Below are positions 45,010-53,223 of a stretch of 64,000 bases of DNA, piece after piece. The DNA comes from Ponticaulis profundi (GTDB lineage Bacteria > Pseudomonadota > Alphaproteobacteria > Caulobacterales > Hyphomonadaceae). The stretch is from contig NZ_JBHSSW010000005.1 of assembly GCF_042659465.1 (NCBI RefSeq), positions 186,001-250,000 on the forward strand, in the 5' to 3' direction. Position 1 is the stretch's first letter, and each line of letters begins with the position of its first letter. Under the pieces are notes generated by a model. The model did not search any database. It saw only the letters and a program-made list of their open reading frames with translations, and was not told the DNA's origin. The translations under genes were made by a program, and so were the position numbers.

Positions 45010-45924
45010 TCACGCATTAAAATTGAGCTTGAGACCCGGACGCGGCCAGCGGCACTTATAGAGCTTTCCCGTCCCCGACGCCGTGATCCAGGCATCCCGC
45101 ATGTCCTCGCCACCAAAACAGATATTGGTGACGATGCGATCCGGGATAGCGACCTGTTCGACCCCGCCTTTCGGATCAAAGACGGAAATACCACCATTCA
45201 GAATGGTCGCGACACAGACCTTACCGTTCGCTTCCACCGCGAGACTATCAAGGAACTGAACGCCCGGCAGCGGCCCCATCACAGATCCTGTCAGCATCGG
45301 ATCTTTTTCCGGGTCCGGCTCCCCTGCACCTTTCAGCGGAATGTTCCACACACGGCTCGTCTGTGTTTCAGAGACGTGTACCATTTGCCCGTCAGGTGAT
45401 AGGCCCACACCGTTCGGCGTCAGCATACCACTACGCGCCCGTTTTATGCTGGAGCCATCCGGCTTGGCATAATAGAGCGCGCCATGGTGCATCCAGATAT
45501 CGTTGGACTTGCCAAGATCAGTGAACCAGAAGCCACCTTTCGTATCGAAAACAATGTCATTCGGGCCGCGCAGTGGCTGACCATCGCATTCGGTATAAAG
45601 CGTGGTGACAGATCCGTCCGTCAGATCAACACGCTGAATGGAACCTGTCTCATAATCTTCAGGCGTACCATGCGGCGCGGTCAGTCCGTCGGGCGTCTGC
45701 ACCCAGACAAACCCGCCATTATTGCAAACATACACAGCGCCATCCGGACCAATGGCCGCGCCGTTGGGCCCTCCACCGAGCTCCGCGATGATCTCCTGCC
45801 GCCCGTCGGGAAAGACCCGCGTTAAGGTCTTGCGTTTGATTTCTACCAGAATAACCGACCCATCCGACATGGCGATCGGACCTTCAGGAAACTCCAGGCC
45901 TTCTGTAACGAGCTCCAGCTCCAT
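45010..45924 (-). CDS. SMP-30/gluconolactonase-family protein
   Basis: 304 residues, six-bladed beta-propeller lactonase fold. EFPEGP with the metal Glu at the start, GPNGAAIGPDG, RGPNDIVFD (metal Asn) and TPNGVGLSPDG are typical. Probably a Ca/Zn-dependent lactonase. AGAGGAGGAAAAG precedes the start. Cotranscribed with the enoyl-CoA hydratase gene; the aldehyde dehydrogenase follows about 190 bp later. Confidence 0.9.
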   Translation of the reverse strand: MELELVTEGLEFPEGPIAMSDGSVILVEIKRKTLTRVFPDGRQEIIAELGGGPNGAAIGPDGAVYVCNNGGFVWVQTPDGLTAPHGTPEDYETGSIQRVDLTDGSVTTLYTECDGQPLRGPNDIVFDTKGGFWFTDLGKSNDIWMHHGALYYAKPDGSSIKRARSGMLTPNGVGLSPDGQMVHVSETQTSRVWNIPLKGAGEPDPEKDPMLTGSVMGPLPGVQFLDSLAVEANGKVCVATILNGGISVFDPKGGVEQVAIPDRIVTNICFGGEDMRDAWITASGTGKLYKCRWPRPGLKLNFNA

Positions 45925-46056
45925 CTTTTCCTCCTCTGCCGGGCATCTTTCGCGTGCCCGTTATGCCGATCGGGTTTCTCAACCCAGAAGGAAGATGGAG
46001 ACTGACTGCCGCAAGGTCAGTCAATGTCGGTTTTAAGCTACCAAGGTGGCGTGAGG

Positions 46057-47769
46057 CTACCAGCCTCCGCCACCTCCGCCGCCGCCACCGCCGCCGGAAA
46101 ACCCGCCGCCCGAGGAGCTCGAGCCGCTGGATGGTCGCACAGCCGCCGTGGAAACACCGGAACTGATGCCGGACGAGACAGAATGGCTGAAGCTTGCCAG
46201 CGTGGCACCAGCCAGTCGTCCCCCGCGATTCCAGCTCGGATCATAATCTCTGGCTTCTTCGGGGAGCACTTTTTCGAAATATTTGCTCCATGGCTTTTCA
46301 ACACCCAGAGCCATCGCGAACGGCAAGAGCGCCTCATAGCGGTCTTTCGACATAGGCGGTGGCTTATCGCCATGCACCTCTGCTGCGTTGAGCACATCCT
46401 TCTCAGCCGTCTCAAGGTAAAGCCGGAACCCTGCAATTTCGGAACGCAGTTTTTCACCCTTGGCCGTTTGCGCCGGCAGGAAATAGAAAAAGGCAAGATT
46501 GATCACCACCAGCACCCCGGTGATGACGAAATGCCAGACCGTCCAGTTCAGCGTCAGAAACGCGGCAATGATGAAGAAGCTGACGCTCGCAAAAATTGCG
46601 ATGGCCATATAACCCGTATTCCAGCGGAAATAGTCATCTCCATAAGTCTTCTGAATGCTGGTATTCATGGTGGAGAGCGCTGAAGCGAAGTCGGCATCAT
46701 AGCCTTCGCCGAGGGTTCGCGACCGATTGCTGTTCTTCAGAATGGCGTTGTAAAACTTACGCTCATGCCCCGGCAGCTGCGTATTGCGCGGCGGATCGGT
46801 CTTGGTCAGCGTGACCTTTTTCTTTTCCACTTTGAGTGAAAGAAAGCCTTTTACCGCCAGATCCATCAAGGTTCCGATCAGACCATCATTGTTCTTCAAA
46901 GTCCGGAAGAACACATAGTGCGCCGCGATCGGAGAAAGCTTCTTGGGTGGATGATATCGCGGATAGACAGGCAGTCTCGCGGCGTCCTTTCCAACCTTCT
47001 GCCAGGAAAAGAAATAGAAGCCGAAAACACCAAGCACTGACAGAAGTAACAAGCCAAGCCCTGCATAGCGCTGCCAGAGGATAGCGCCTTTATCGGCAGC
47101 CGATGGCGGATCAATCGCACCTTTTGGAAGACCAACAGCAATGGTGAAGCCTTCTCGAAGTTTCAGCCCCTTTGTCAGGGAAAACAGAGCGACATTTCCA
47201 TTATGAGAGGCTGTGTAGTCCGAACCAGACTCGCCATATGCGCCTGTATATCCTTTCAAAAAGGTCGGTTGCACACCTTGCGGCAGAATGATCGTGGCCT
47301 GCGACGCATCAATTGGAAAGCCCCAATAGTCACCGGTGACGTTCCACATCAACTCATCATGGTCGTCAAAATACCGAACCTGATTTTTGACGCGATACCG
47401 GATTTTATAGGTTTGCTGCTGGCCTTTCGGCAACAATTTATCCGCATCTCCAATCCGGATCTGAAAGGCATTTCCATCAGACAATGTCTTGTAAGGCTCC
47501 TGCTCCCCATTCCGGGTCACATTGAGAACATCATAGCCATACCGGAATTTTTCTCCGGTCTCCGCTAGGTAATATCGCGGCAAATCACGAAAAATGCCGC
47601 GCGAAACCTGATAGTGTTCAGCGGTCAGTGTGATGGTTTCTGTGACAATCACATCACCATCGGTCCGCACCTGAATCTCGGCATCAAACTGATGAATGCG
47701 CTCACTGGCCTGTGCCTGTCCGGCAAATAACAGAGCAAACAGAAGCGTTAGAAGAACCGGTAACCTCAT
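46057..47769 (-). CDS. DUF2207 membrane protein
   Basis: 570 residues. Signal peptide (1-22), periplasmic DUF2207 domain (about 23-225, beginning ERIHQFDAEIQV), a membrane helix (about 238-256), cytosolic part, two more helices (about 385-435) and a C-terminal Gly-rich tail of more than ten Gly ending in Trp. Function unknown. Usually paired with LemA, as here with a 4-nt overlap. Confidence 0.9.
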   Translation of the reverse strand: MRLPVLLTLLFALLFAGQAQASERIHQFDAEIQVRTDGDVIVTETITLTAEHYQVSRGIFRDLPRYYLAETGEKFRYGYDVLNVTRNGEQEPYKTLSDGNAFQIRIGDADKLLPKGQQQTYKIRYRVKNQVRYFDDHDELMWNVTGDYWGFPIDASQATIILPQGVQPTFLKGYTGAYGESGSDYTASHNGNVALFSLTKGLKLREGFTIAVGLPKGAIDPPSAADKGAILWQRYAGLGLLLLSVLGVFGFYFFSWQKVGKDAARLPVYPRYHPPKKLSPIAAHYVFFRTLKNNDGLIGTLMDLAVKGFLSLKVEKKKVTLTKTDPPRNTQLPGHERKFYNAILKNSNRSRTLGEGYDADFASALSTMNTSIQKTYGDDYFRWNTGYMAIAIFASVSFFIIAAFLTLNWTVWHFVITGVLVVINLAFFYFLPAQTAKGEKLRSEIAGFRLYLETAEKDVLNAAEVHGDKPPPMSKDRYEALLPFAMALGVEKPWSKYFEKVLPEEARDYDPSWNRGGRLAGATLASFSHSVSSGISSGVSTAAVRPSSGSSSSGGGFSGGGGGGGGGGGW

Positions 47770-48329
47770 GCGCTCGCCCCCAGATTCAGAGATGGCAACT
47801 GACGGTCAATCTGCTCGATTTCGAAAAACTCTGCCTCGCGGAAGCTGAATATCATGGCGACGAGATTTGACGGGAATGTCTGTATCGCCGTGTTGTATTC
47901 ACGGACCGCCCCGTTGAAAAACCGTCGCGCATACGAGATCTCATCTTCTGTGTTCACCAGCTCGTCCTGCAGCTTCAGAAACTGCTCATTCGCTTTGAGG
48001 TCCGGATATGCTTCAGCAAGCGCCAGCACGCGGGTCAGTTGCTGACTGATCTGTGTTTCCTTTTCAGATCTCAGTCGCGGACTGTCCTTGACCGCCAGCG
48101 CCTCACCTCGTTTCGTCACCACATCCGTCAGCAAGGTTTTCTCGTGCTCGGAATAGCCCCGAACAACATTGACCAGAGACGGAATCAGGTCTGCGCGGCG
48201 CTTGAGCTGCACGTCGATATCCGACCAGCCATTGTCGACCATCTGCTTTTTCGAAACCAAGTGATTGTATACCAGAATGACCGCGACAATCAGAAGCGCG
48301 CCCACACCCAGAAGAATGTACATTTCCAT
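47766..48329 (-). CDS. lemA: LemA family protein
   Basis: 187 residues: one N-terminal membrane helix, then the LemA helical bundle with KRRADLIPSLVNVVRGY and EISYARRFFNGAVREYN, both conserved. AAGGGGAC precedes the start at 48329. In an operon with the DUF2207 gene. Role not well established; linked to membrane homeostasis in some bacteria. Confidence 0.93.
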   Translation of the reverse strand: MEMYILLGVGALLIVAVILVYNHLVSKKQMVDNGWSDIDVQLKRRADLIPSLVNVVRGYSEHEKTLLTDVVTKRGEALAVKDSPRLRSEKETQISQQLTRVLALAEAYPDLKANEQFLKLQDELVNTEDEISYARRFFNGAVREYNTAIQTFPSNLVAMIFSFREAEFFEIEQIDRQLPSLNLGASA

Positions 48330-48426
48330 TGCGTTTGTCCCCTTGCGCAGCCCTACCCCTGCGCTCTGAATGTTTAAGCAGGAAGCTTTCTCCATCACAA
48401 GGCACGCGCCAAATGCGGTTGGACAT

Positions 48427-48453
48427 AAAAAAAGCCCCGACCGAAGCCGGGGC
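48427..48453 (-). terminator. Terminator with UUCG tetraloop after the autotransporter gene
   Basis: On the minus strand GCCCCGGC-TTCG-GTCGGGGC is followed by seven T. It lies 28 nt after the autotransporter stop. Confidence 0.93.
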
Positions 48454-48480
48454 AGTCCAGTTCGGGGATTTCTCTTCTTC

Positions 48481-51400
48481 TTATTTGATCGACAGGCTCA
48501 ACAAGGCGGCGTGATTGTCGTCATTCTCGCCAACCCAGCCCTTGTAACCAAGGCTGAGATTGATCCTCGGTGCGATATCGACGCCGAAACTCGCACGCAG
48601 ATCGGCTCCAGACCCACCTGTTTTGACCGAGTTGATATTGAACCGATCAGATGGAGCGCCTTGCAGACTATACTGCCCCGACGCACCCACAGCTTCTGCC
48701 TCAGTCCAGAGCGCCGATGCATCAAAGACAAACTTACCGGAGCGGTAATTGGCGAACCCGCCAAGGCCAATAGAAGTCGACGTTTCACTGAGAGACGAAC
48801 TGGTCAGATTAAGTGATCCAGCACCGTCTTCTGAAAAGCCATCGCGTTCGACTTTCACATAGCTGGCACGTGCTGCCGGACCGAATGCCCAGGCCGTGTC
48901 TGCTGTCACAGGGAAGCCATATCGACCTTCGGTTTCAGCAGTCGTCGTCTTGATCGCGTAGTCGCTCTTTGCCTGACGGGCGAGCCCGCCAAACGCAATA
49001 TTGCGGGTCACGTCAGCATCTTCTGATGCATAGGCGAGCGCACCGGAGATCGAGAAACCAGATCCGCCCAGACCATTTGCCCCATAAGCGCCCAGATGCC
49101 AGCCAGAGACATCCGCCGTTGAACCAAGTCCATCAGAGCTTGTTTCCCCGTCGGAATAACCGCCGCCCAATCCGAAGCTGTATTTGCCCGCAGGCGCTGT
49201 CCAATCAACGCCCAGCTTTCCACCCGTCTGATCATATTCAACCTCAGCGCCGCCAGACGCATCTGAAGAGCCAGAAGATGTTTCAACGCCGCCCCAATAG
49301 CGGATGCCCCATTGCGTGCTCTCGACATTGGCGAGATTGGCAGCCATCGCACGCGAAGAGAATCCAGCAGGCAGGCTGCGACCACGCGCGATCGAAGAAC
49401 CGACAATCCCTGAGTGGAATTCACCCGTCATCTGATCAAGAGCGTCCGCCACTTCGTCTTCCATCAGAAACATGATGTGTGAGAACACTTCACGCGTATC
49501 CGTGCCTTCTGTCGTATCAAATCCGTTGAGAATGATCGCGACATTGCCCTGATTGGTCGTATCCGCGAACTGTCCGATATTCACAGGAGGCGGAGGTGTT
49601 TCACCACCACCGTCTCCGCCACCATCGCCGCCGTCACCACCGCCATCGCCCGGATCGGTCTGCGCCAGCTGAACAAGCACCTGATTGCCTTCATAGACGA
49701 GTGAAAGGTCCAGAAAAGCTGTAGATGCTTCTGTCAGACCGTCGAACTGGCCTTGCACACCGCCTTCACCGTCCAGAATGACAAAGCTGTCGCCAGCAAT
49801 ATAGTCACCCGATGCCGACATGGCGTTGACCTGGCCACCCTGAATATCAATCAGGCCGCCCACATTGATGATGTCGCTTTCGCCCGTTGGCAGAAAGCGT
49901 GCATTGTATGTCGATCCATCCAGAAAGGTGAGATCACCGACAACGTTCGCAGAAGCGGTCGGGTCACCCAGTGTATAAAGATCGCCGCCCACACTCAGCG
50001 CCCCGACGCTGCCCGTGATGTAGATTTCAGAGCCGGCCTCTGTTGTGAAGCTTGCATTCTCCATCATGACATCGAGCTCAGCCCGCCCGGCAAGCAACGC
50101 AAATTCAGCGGTTGTGTCATTCTCGCCGGTCACCTGCAGGAGGCCATCGCCGCTCATGGTGAAGCGTTCGAGATCGATGATCGGCACACCCGTTATATCG
50201 ACACTGACCTCCTGGCCGTCACCAAAGGTGTAGTTCGCAGTGTCAAAGCCATCGCCGCCATAAATGCCATCAAAAGCATTCAGACCGCTCAGATTCAGCA
50301 CGTCGTCACCACTGCCAAGGTAAATGGCTCCGTTCAGCGTGCTATGCGCAAAGGTGAGAACATCATCGCCATCTCCAGCATAGATATCGCCTCGAAGATC
50401 GCTGCCGAGTTCGCCCGTGAACACATCATTGCCTGCGCCAAGATCAACATCGCCCTCAATGAGGCCCTCATCCTGATTGATGATCACGTCGTCAGACACG
50501 CTGTTCTCATCGAGATCAATCGCGACGCCGTCCGGCGCCGTGAGGAAACCCGAATTGGTCAATGTGAGCGTGCCACCGGCATTCTCCATCCGGTAGACGC
50601 CAGAGGTGCCTCCCATGATCACACCGGCATTATCGATCGTGACCTGACCGGCTGAATTTGCGGACTGCGCACCCAGAATGATCGCCCAGCCATTGTCTGC
50701 ACGAAACGACGCACCGGCTTCGTTATCAATCACACTGGCGCCTTCATTGGACAGGAACAGTGCCTTGCCATTGGCCGCATTGTTGACGACATCGCCGGAA
50801 TTCTGGAAGGCAAAATCTCCATCCGACAATCCGATAAATTCGACGGCGTTTGCGGCATCGCCCCTGGTTTCAAGAATGCCGCTATTGGTCAGGCTCAAAT
50901 TGTCCGCAAAGACCTGGATCGCATAGCCTGCCCCCATCTGAATATGGCCCGAGTTTGTAATGTCAGCCGAACTGACACCATCCACGGCGCCCTCTGGCGG
51001 ATTGCCCCAGAAATTGAGGAAAATGCCGGCCGACTGCGGATCCGAAACAGATGACAGGGCGATATTTGCACTATTTGAAATCCGTGCGTCGACCGTGTCA
51101 TCCGTTGTTGCAAAAGCCCAGATACCATAAGCGCCTTCTGCATCCAGAATGATGTTACCACTGTTCTCGGCCTCCATCACATAGGTCCCGGTTTCCGGCG
51201 CACCACCGGTTGTCAGCCCAATGCCATACAGCCCGATACCCGTCGTATCGCCGCCGTCTGAGTTCGCGATCGTACCGCTGTTCGACACACTGAGCAGGCC
51301 TTCAGCAGCCTGATTCCAGATATAGATGCCATTTGACTCAGCTTTGGTTCCGAGGGTGAGTGCGCCTGTGTTGGTGACCTCCAGATCGACAGCCGTCCCG

Positions 51401-52386
51401 GTTGATTGCGCCAGAATGGCATTGGCATAATCGCCATCGACGGATACGGCACCCACATTGTTGATGGTCACGATTGAAGTGGCATCGGTCGACGTATTGT
51501 TTGTAAAGCCGACAATGCCATAAGCGTTGTCACCATTGATGCTCAGCGCACCGGCATTGATGATTTCAGTCGTTGATGCTTCGCCGAATACATTTGTCGC
51601 AATGGCCGCAGCCAGCCCCTGAAAGTCCGTATCGAAGCTACCCGGATCGGTGGTGACATCAATGTCGCCAGAGTTCGAAATCCAGATCTCACCGCCGCCA
51701 AGTTCTGATGAGGCAAAAATGCCGGTCAGGCTGGATCCCCGTTCGCCCTGATAGGTCGAAGTGACGTTCAATGCACCACTGTTCGCGATAAAGACATCGC
51801 CCGTACTGTTTAACGCACGTCCGAGTATGGCATGCATGAAGTCTGCCGATGTTGTGATATCGACATCGCCGGTATTGCTGATGCTGAGCACGGATGAGCC
51901 ATCAAACATTGCGCCTTCAATACCAACGGCTGGCTGACCGTTTCCGTCGACAAAAATGTCGGCGCCGGAATTGATCGTCAGATCATAGCCATTTTGCGTA
52001 ATGCCGATAATGCCTTGTGCCGGATTGGCGATATTCGGATCGTCATAAGTACGTATGACAACACCCTCTTCGACATTGATGGTCAGATCGCCATCTGTCC
52101 GCGTGGCGCCAACACCGAAATAACCCGGAGGCGCAATATCGCCGGTCACATCCTGAATGGTCAGCGTATTAATGCCGGAATCCGGCGGCGCGGTAACACC
52201 ATCGGACAGATCGCCACTACAAATGGCTTCGCCGTCGACGATCGGACAATTGGCGTCCCCGGGCTGAGCCTGCTGCGCGTGAACTGTGGTGAATGATGAG
52301 GCGGTCGCCAGCGCAATAATACTGACAGACAGTGTGATCGCCTTTCGGCTGTATTCGCTTTTGGACTGATAGACAGCTTTGGTCAT
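48481..52386 (-). CDS. Autotransporter adhesin-like protein with RTX-like segment
   Basis: 1301 residues. Extended signal peptide (about 1-40). The passenger (about 40-900) is a beta-helix made of many imperfect Asn-Ser-Gly/Asn-Ala-Gly units (for example NSGDIDVTT, NAGALSING). At about 650-710 it holds RTX-like units (GAGNDVFTG, GDGDDVLTF, GSGDDVLNLSG, GDGFDTANY) that could bind calcium. An acidic Gly-Asp linker with four Pro follows (about 915-940), then the 12-strand autotransporter barrel (about 1020-1301). The C-terminus is LSLSIK, not the usual aromatic end. GGGGGAG precedes the start at 52386. Follows the ECF sigma gene on the same strand. Confidence 0.93.
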   Translation of the reverse strand: MTKAVYQSKSEYSRKAITLSVSIIALATASSFTTVHAQQAQPGDANCPIVDGEAICSGDLSDGVTAPPDSGINTLTIQDVTGDIAPPGYFGVGATRTDGDLTINVEEGVVIRTYDDPNIANPAQGIIGITQNGYDLTINSGADIFVDGNGQPAVGIEGAMFDGSSVLSISNTGDVDITTSADFMHAILGRALNSTGDVFIANSGALNVTSTYQGERGSSLTGIFASSELGGGEIWISNSGDIDVTTDPGSFDTDFQGLAAAIATNVFGEASTTEIINAGALSINGDNAYGIVGFTNNTSTDATSIVTINNVGAVSVDGDYANAILAQSTGTAVDLEVTNTGALTLGTKAESNGIYIWNQAAEGLLSVSNSGTIANSDGGDTTGIGLYGIGLTTGGAPETGTYVMEAENSGNIILDAEGAYGIWAFATTDDTVDARISNSANIALSSVSDPQSAGIFLNFWGNPPEGAVDGVSSADITNSGHIQMGAGYAIQVFADNLSLTNSGILETRGDAANAVEFIGLSDGDFAFQNSGDVVNNAANGKALFLSNEGASVIDNEAGASFRADNGWAIILGAQSANSAGQVTIDNAGVIMGGTSGVYRMENAGGTLTLTNSGFLTAPDGVAIDLDENSVSDDVIINQDEGLIEGDVDLGAGNDVFTGELGSDLRGDIYAGDGDDVLTFAHSTLNGAIYLGSGDDVLNLSGLNAFDGIYGGDGFDTANYTFGDGQEVSVDITGVPIIDLERFTMSGDGLLQVTGENDTTAEFALLAGRAELDVMMENASFTTEAGSEIYITGSVGALSVGGDLYTLGDPTASANVVGDLTFLDGSTYNARFLPTGESDIINVGGLIDIQGGQVNAMSASGDYIAGDSFVILDGEGGVQGQFDGLTEASTAFLDLSLVYEGNQVLVQLAQTDPGDGGGDGGDGGGDGGGETPPPPVNIGQFADTTNQGNVAIILNGFDTTEGTDTREVFSHIMFLMEDEVADALDQMTGEFHSGIVGSSIARGRSLPAGFSSRAMAANLANVESTQWGIRYWGGVETSSGSSDASGGAEVEYDQTGGKLGVDWTAPAGKYSFGLGGGYSDGETSSDGLGSTADVSGWHLGAYGANGLGGSGFSISGALAYASEDADVTRNIAFGGLARQAKSDYAIKTTTAETEGRYGFPVTADTAWAFGPAARASYVKVERDGFSEDGAGSLNLTSSSLSETSTSIGLGGFANYRSGKFVFDASALWTEAEAVGASGQYSLQGAPSDRFNINSVKTGGSGADLRASFGVDIAPRINLSLGYKGWVGENDDNHAALLSLSIK

Positions 52387-52472
52387 GATCCGCTCCCCCT
52401 GAACTTGAGCGTGAGTTTCCCTCCCCAATGAGGGGCTCATTCAGGAAGGCGGGGGATTTCGATGGAGTGGGT

Positions 52473-52508
52473 CAGATTTTTTTGACTGCGTTCAGATTTT
52501 GCAATCTG
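52473..52508. promoter_or_regulatory. CAGATTTT direct repeats before the autotransporter gene
   Basis: CAGATTTT occurs at 52473-52480 and 52493-52500, exactly 20 bp apart. The second also forms an inverted repeat with AATCTG at 52503-52508. The sites lie 87-122 bp upstream of the autotransporter start, in the 144-bp gap after the sigma gene. Confidence 0.45.
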
Positions 52509-52530
52509 CGGGTGCGAATGGATACGCGTT

Positions 52531-53106
52531 TCAGTCTTCAGACCAGTCGCGCGATTCTTCCATCGCTGCATGCAGCCAGGCGCGGGAGGCACGCCAGCTG
52601 CGTTTCACGCTGGACGGTGAAATACCGACGACTTCAGCGGTTTCCTCAAGTGACAGACCGCCAAAATAGCGCAGCTCCACAATCGCGGCACGCTGCGGAT
52701 CGATCTGCGTCAGACGCACAAGCGCTTTCTCCAGCCGGTCGATATCGAGTTGCTCCTGCGGCGCGTCACCAATCCCGGTCACCAGAGTGACGGCGATGTG
52801 TCCCCGCTTGGCGGACGCCTGCGCCCGCGCATGATCCACCAGAACCCGGCGCATGACCCGCGCAGCCATAGCCAGAAAGTGCGCGCGGTTCTGCCAGTCC
52901 ATCCGGTTCAGACGGATCAGACGGATCACCCCTTCGTTCAGAAGGTCATCTGCGACGATCGAGATACGCCCTTCCCGGACAATCAGGCTCGACGAAATCC
53001 GCTTGAGTTCGAGATACATGCGCGAGAACAGTTCATTCTTGGCGTCCGAGTCGCCCTCCTGCCATTTGTGCAGGAGCTGGGTCATGTCTCCGGAAGTGTC
53101 AGTCAT
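52531..53106 (-). CDS. ECF-type RNA polymerase sigma factor
   Basis: 191 residues. Region 2 (about 15-90: DLLNEGVIRLIRLNRMDW, AHFLAMAARVMRRVLVDHARA) and region 4 (about 125-180: ELRYFGGLSLEETAEVVGIS, SSVKRSWRASRAWL). The DHARAQASAKRG signature places it with the ECF group usually found beside Ser/Thr kinases and lacking a classical anti-sigma factor. The kinase is divergent, 118 bp away. The autotransporter gene lies downstream and may be its target. Confidence 0.93.
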   Translation of the reverse strand: MTDTSGDMTQLLHKWQEGDSDAKNELFSRMYLELKRISSSLIVREGRISIVADDLLNEGVIRLIRLNRMDWQNRAHFLAMAARVMRRVLVDHARAQASAKRGHIAVTLVTGIGDAPQEQLDIDRLEKALVRLTQIDPQRAAIVELRYFGGLSLEETAEVVGISPSSVKRSWRASRAWLHAAMEESRDWSED

Positions 53107-53223
53107 GAAACGTCAGAAATCTCAAATTGTGCAGATGGACAATGATGGTCTGGCCCAAAACATCTTGATTTTACGCCTGATTGGGTAACGCTCCAGTAGA
53201 ATCTTCAGCCTTTGGGGGACAGA

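Noticed and set aside
49753..50655. 300-codon frame on the plus strand inside the autotransporter gene
   Set aside because: Antisense shadow of a repetitive gene; its residues show no signal or domain.
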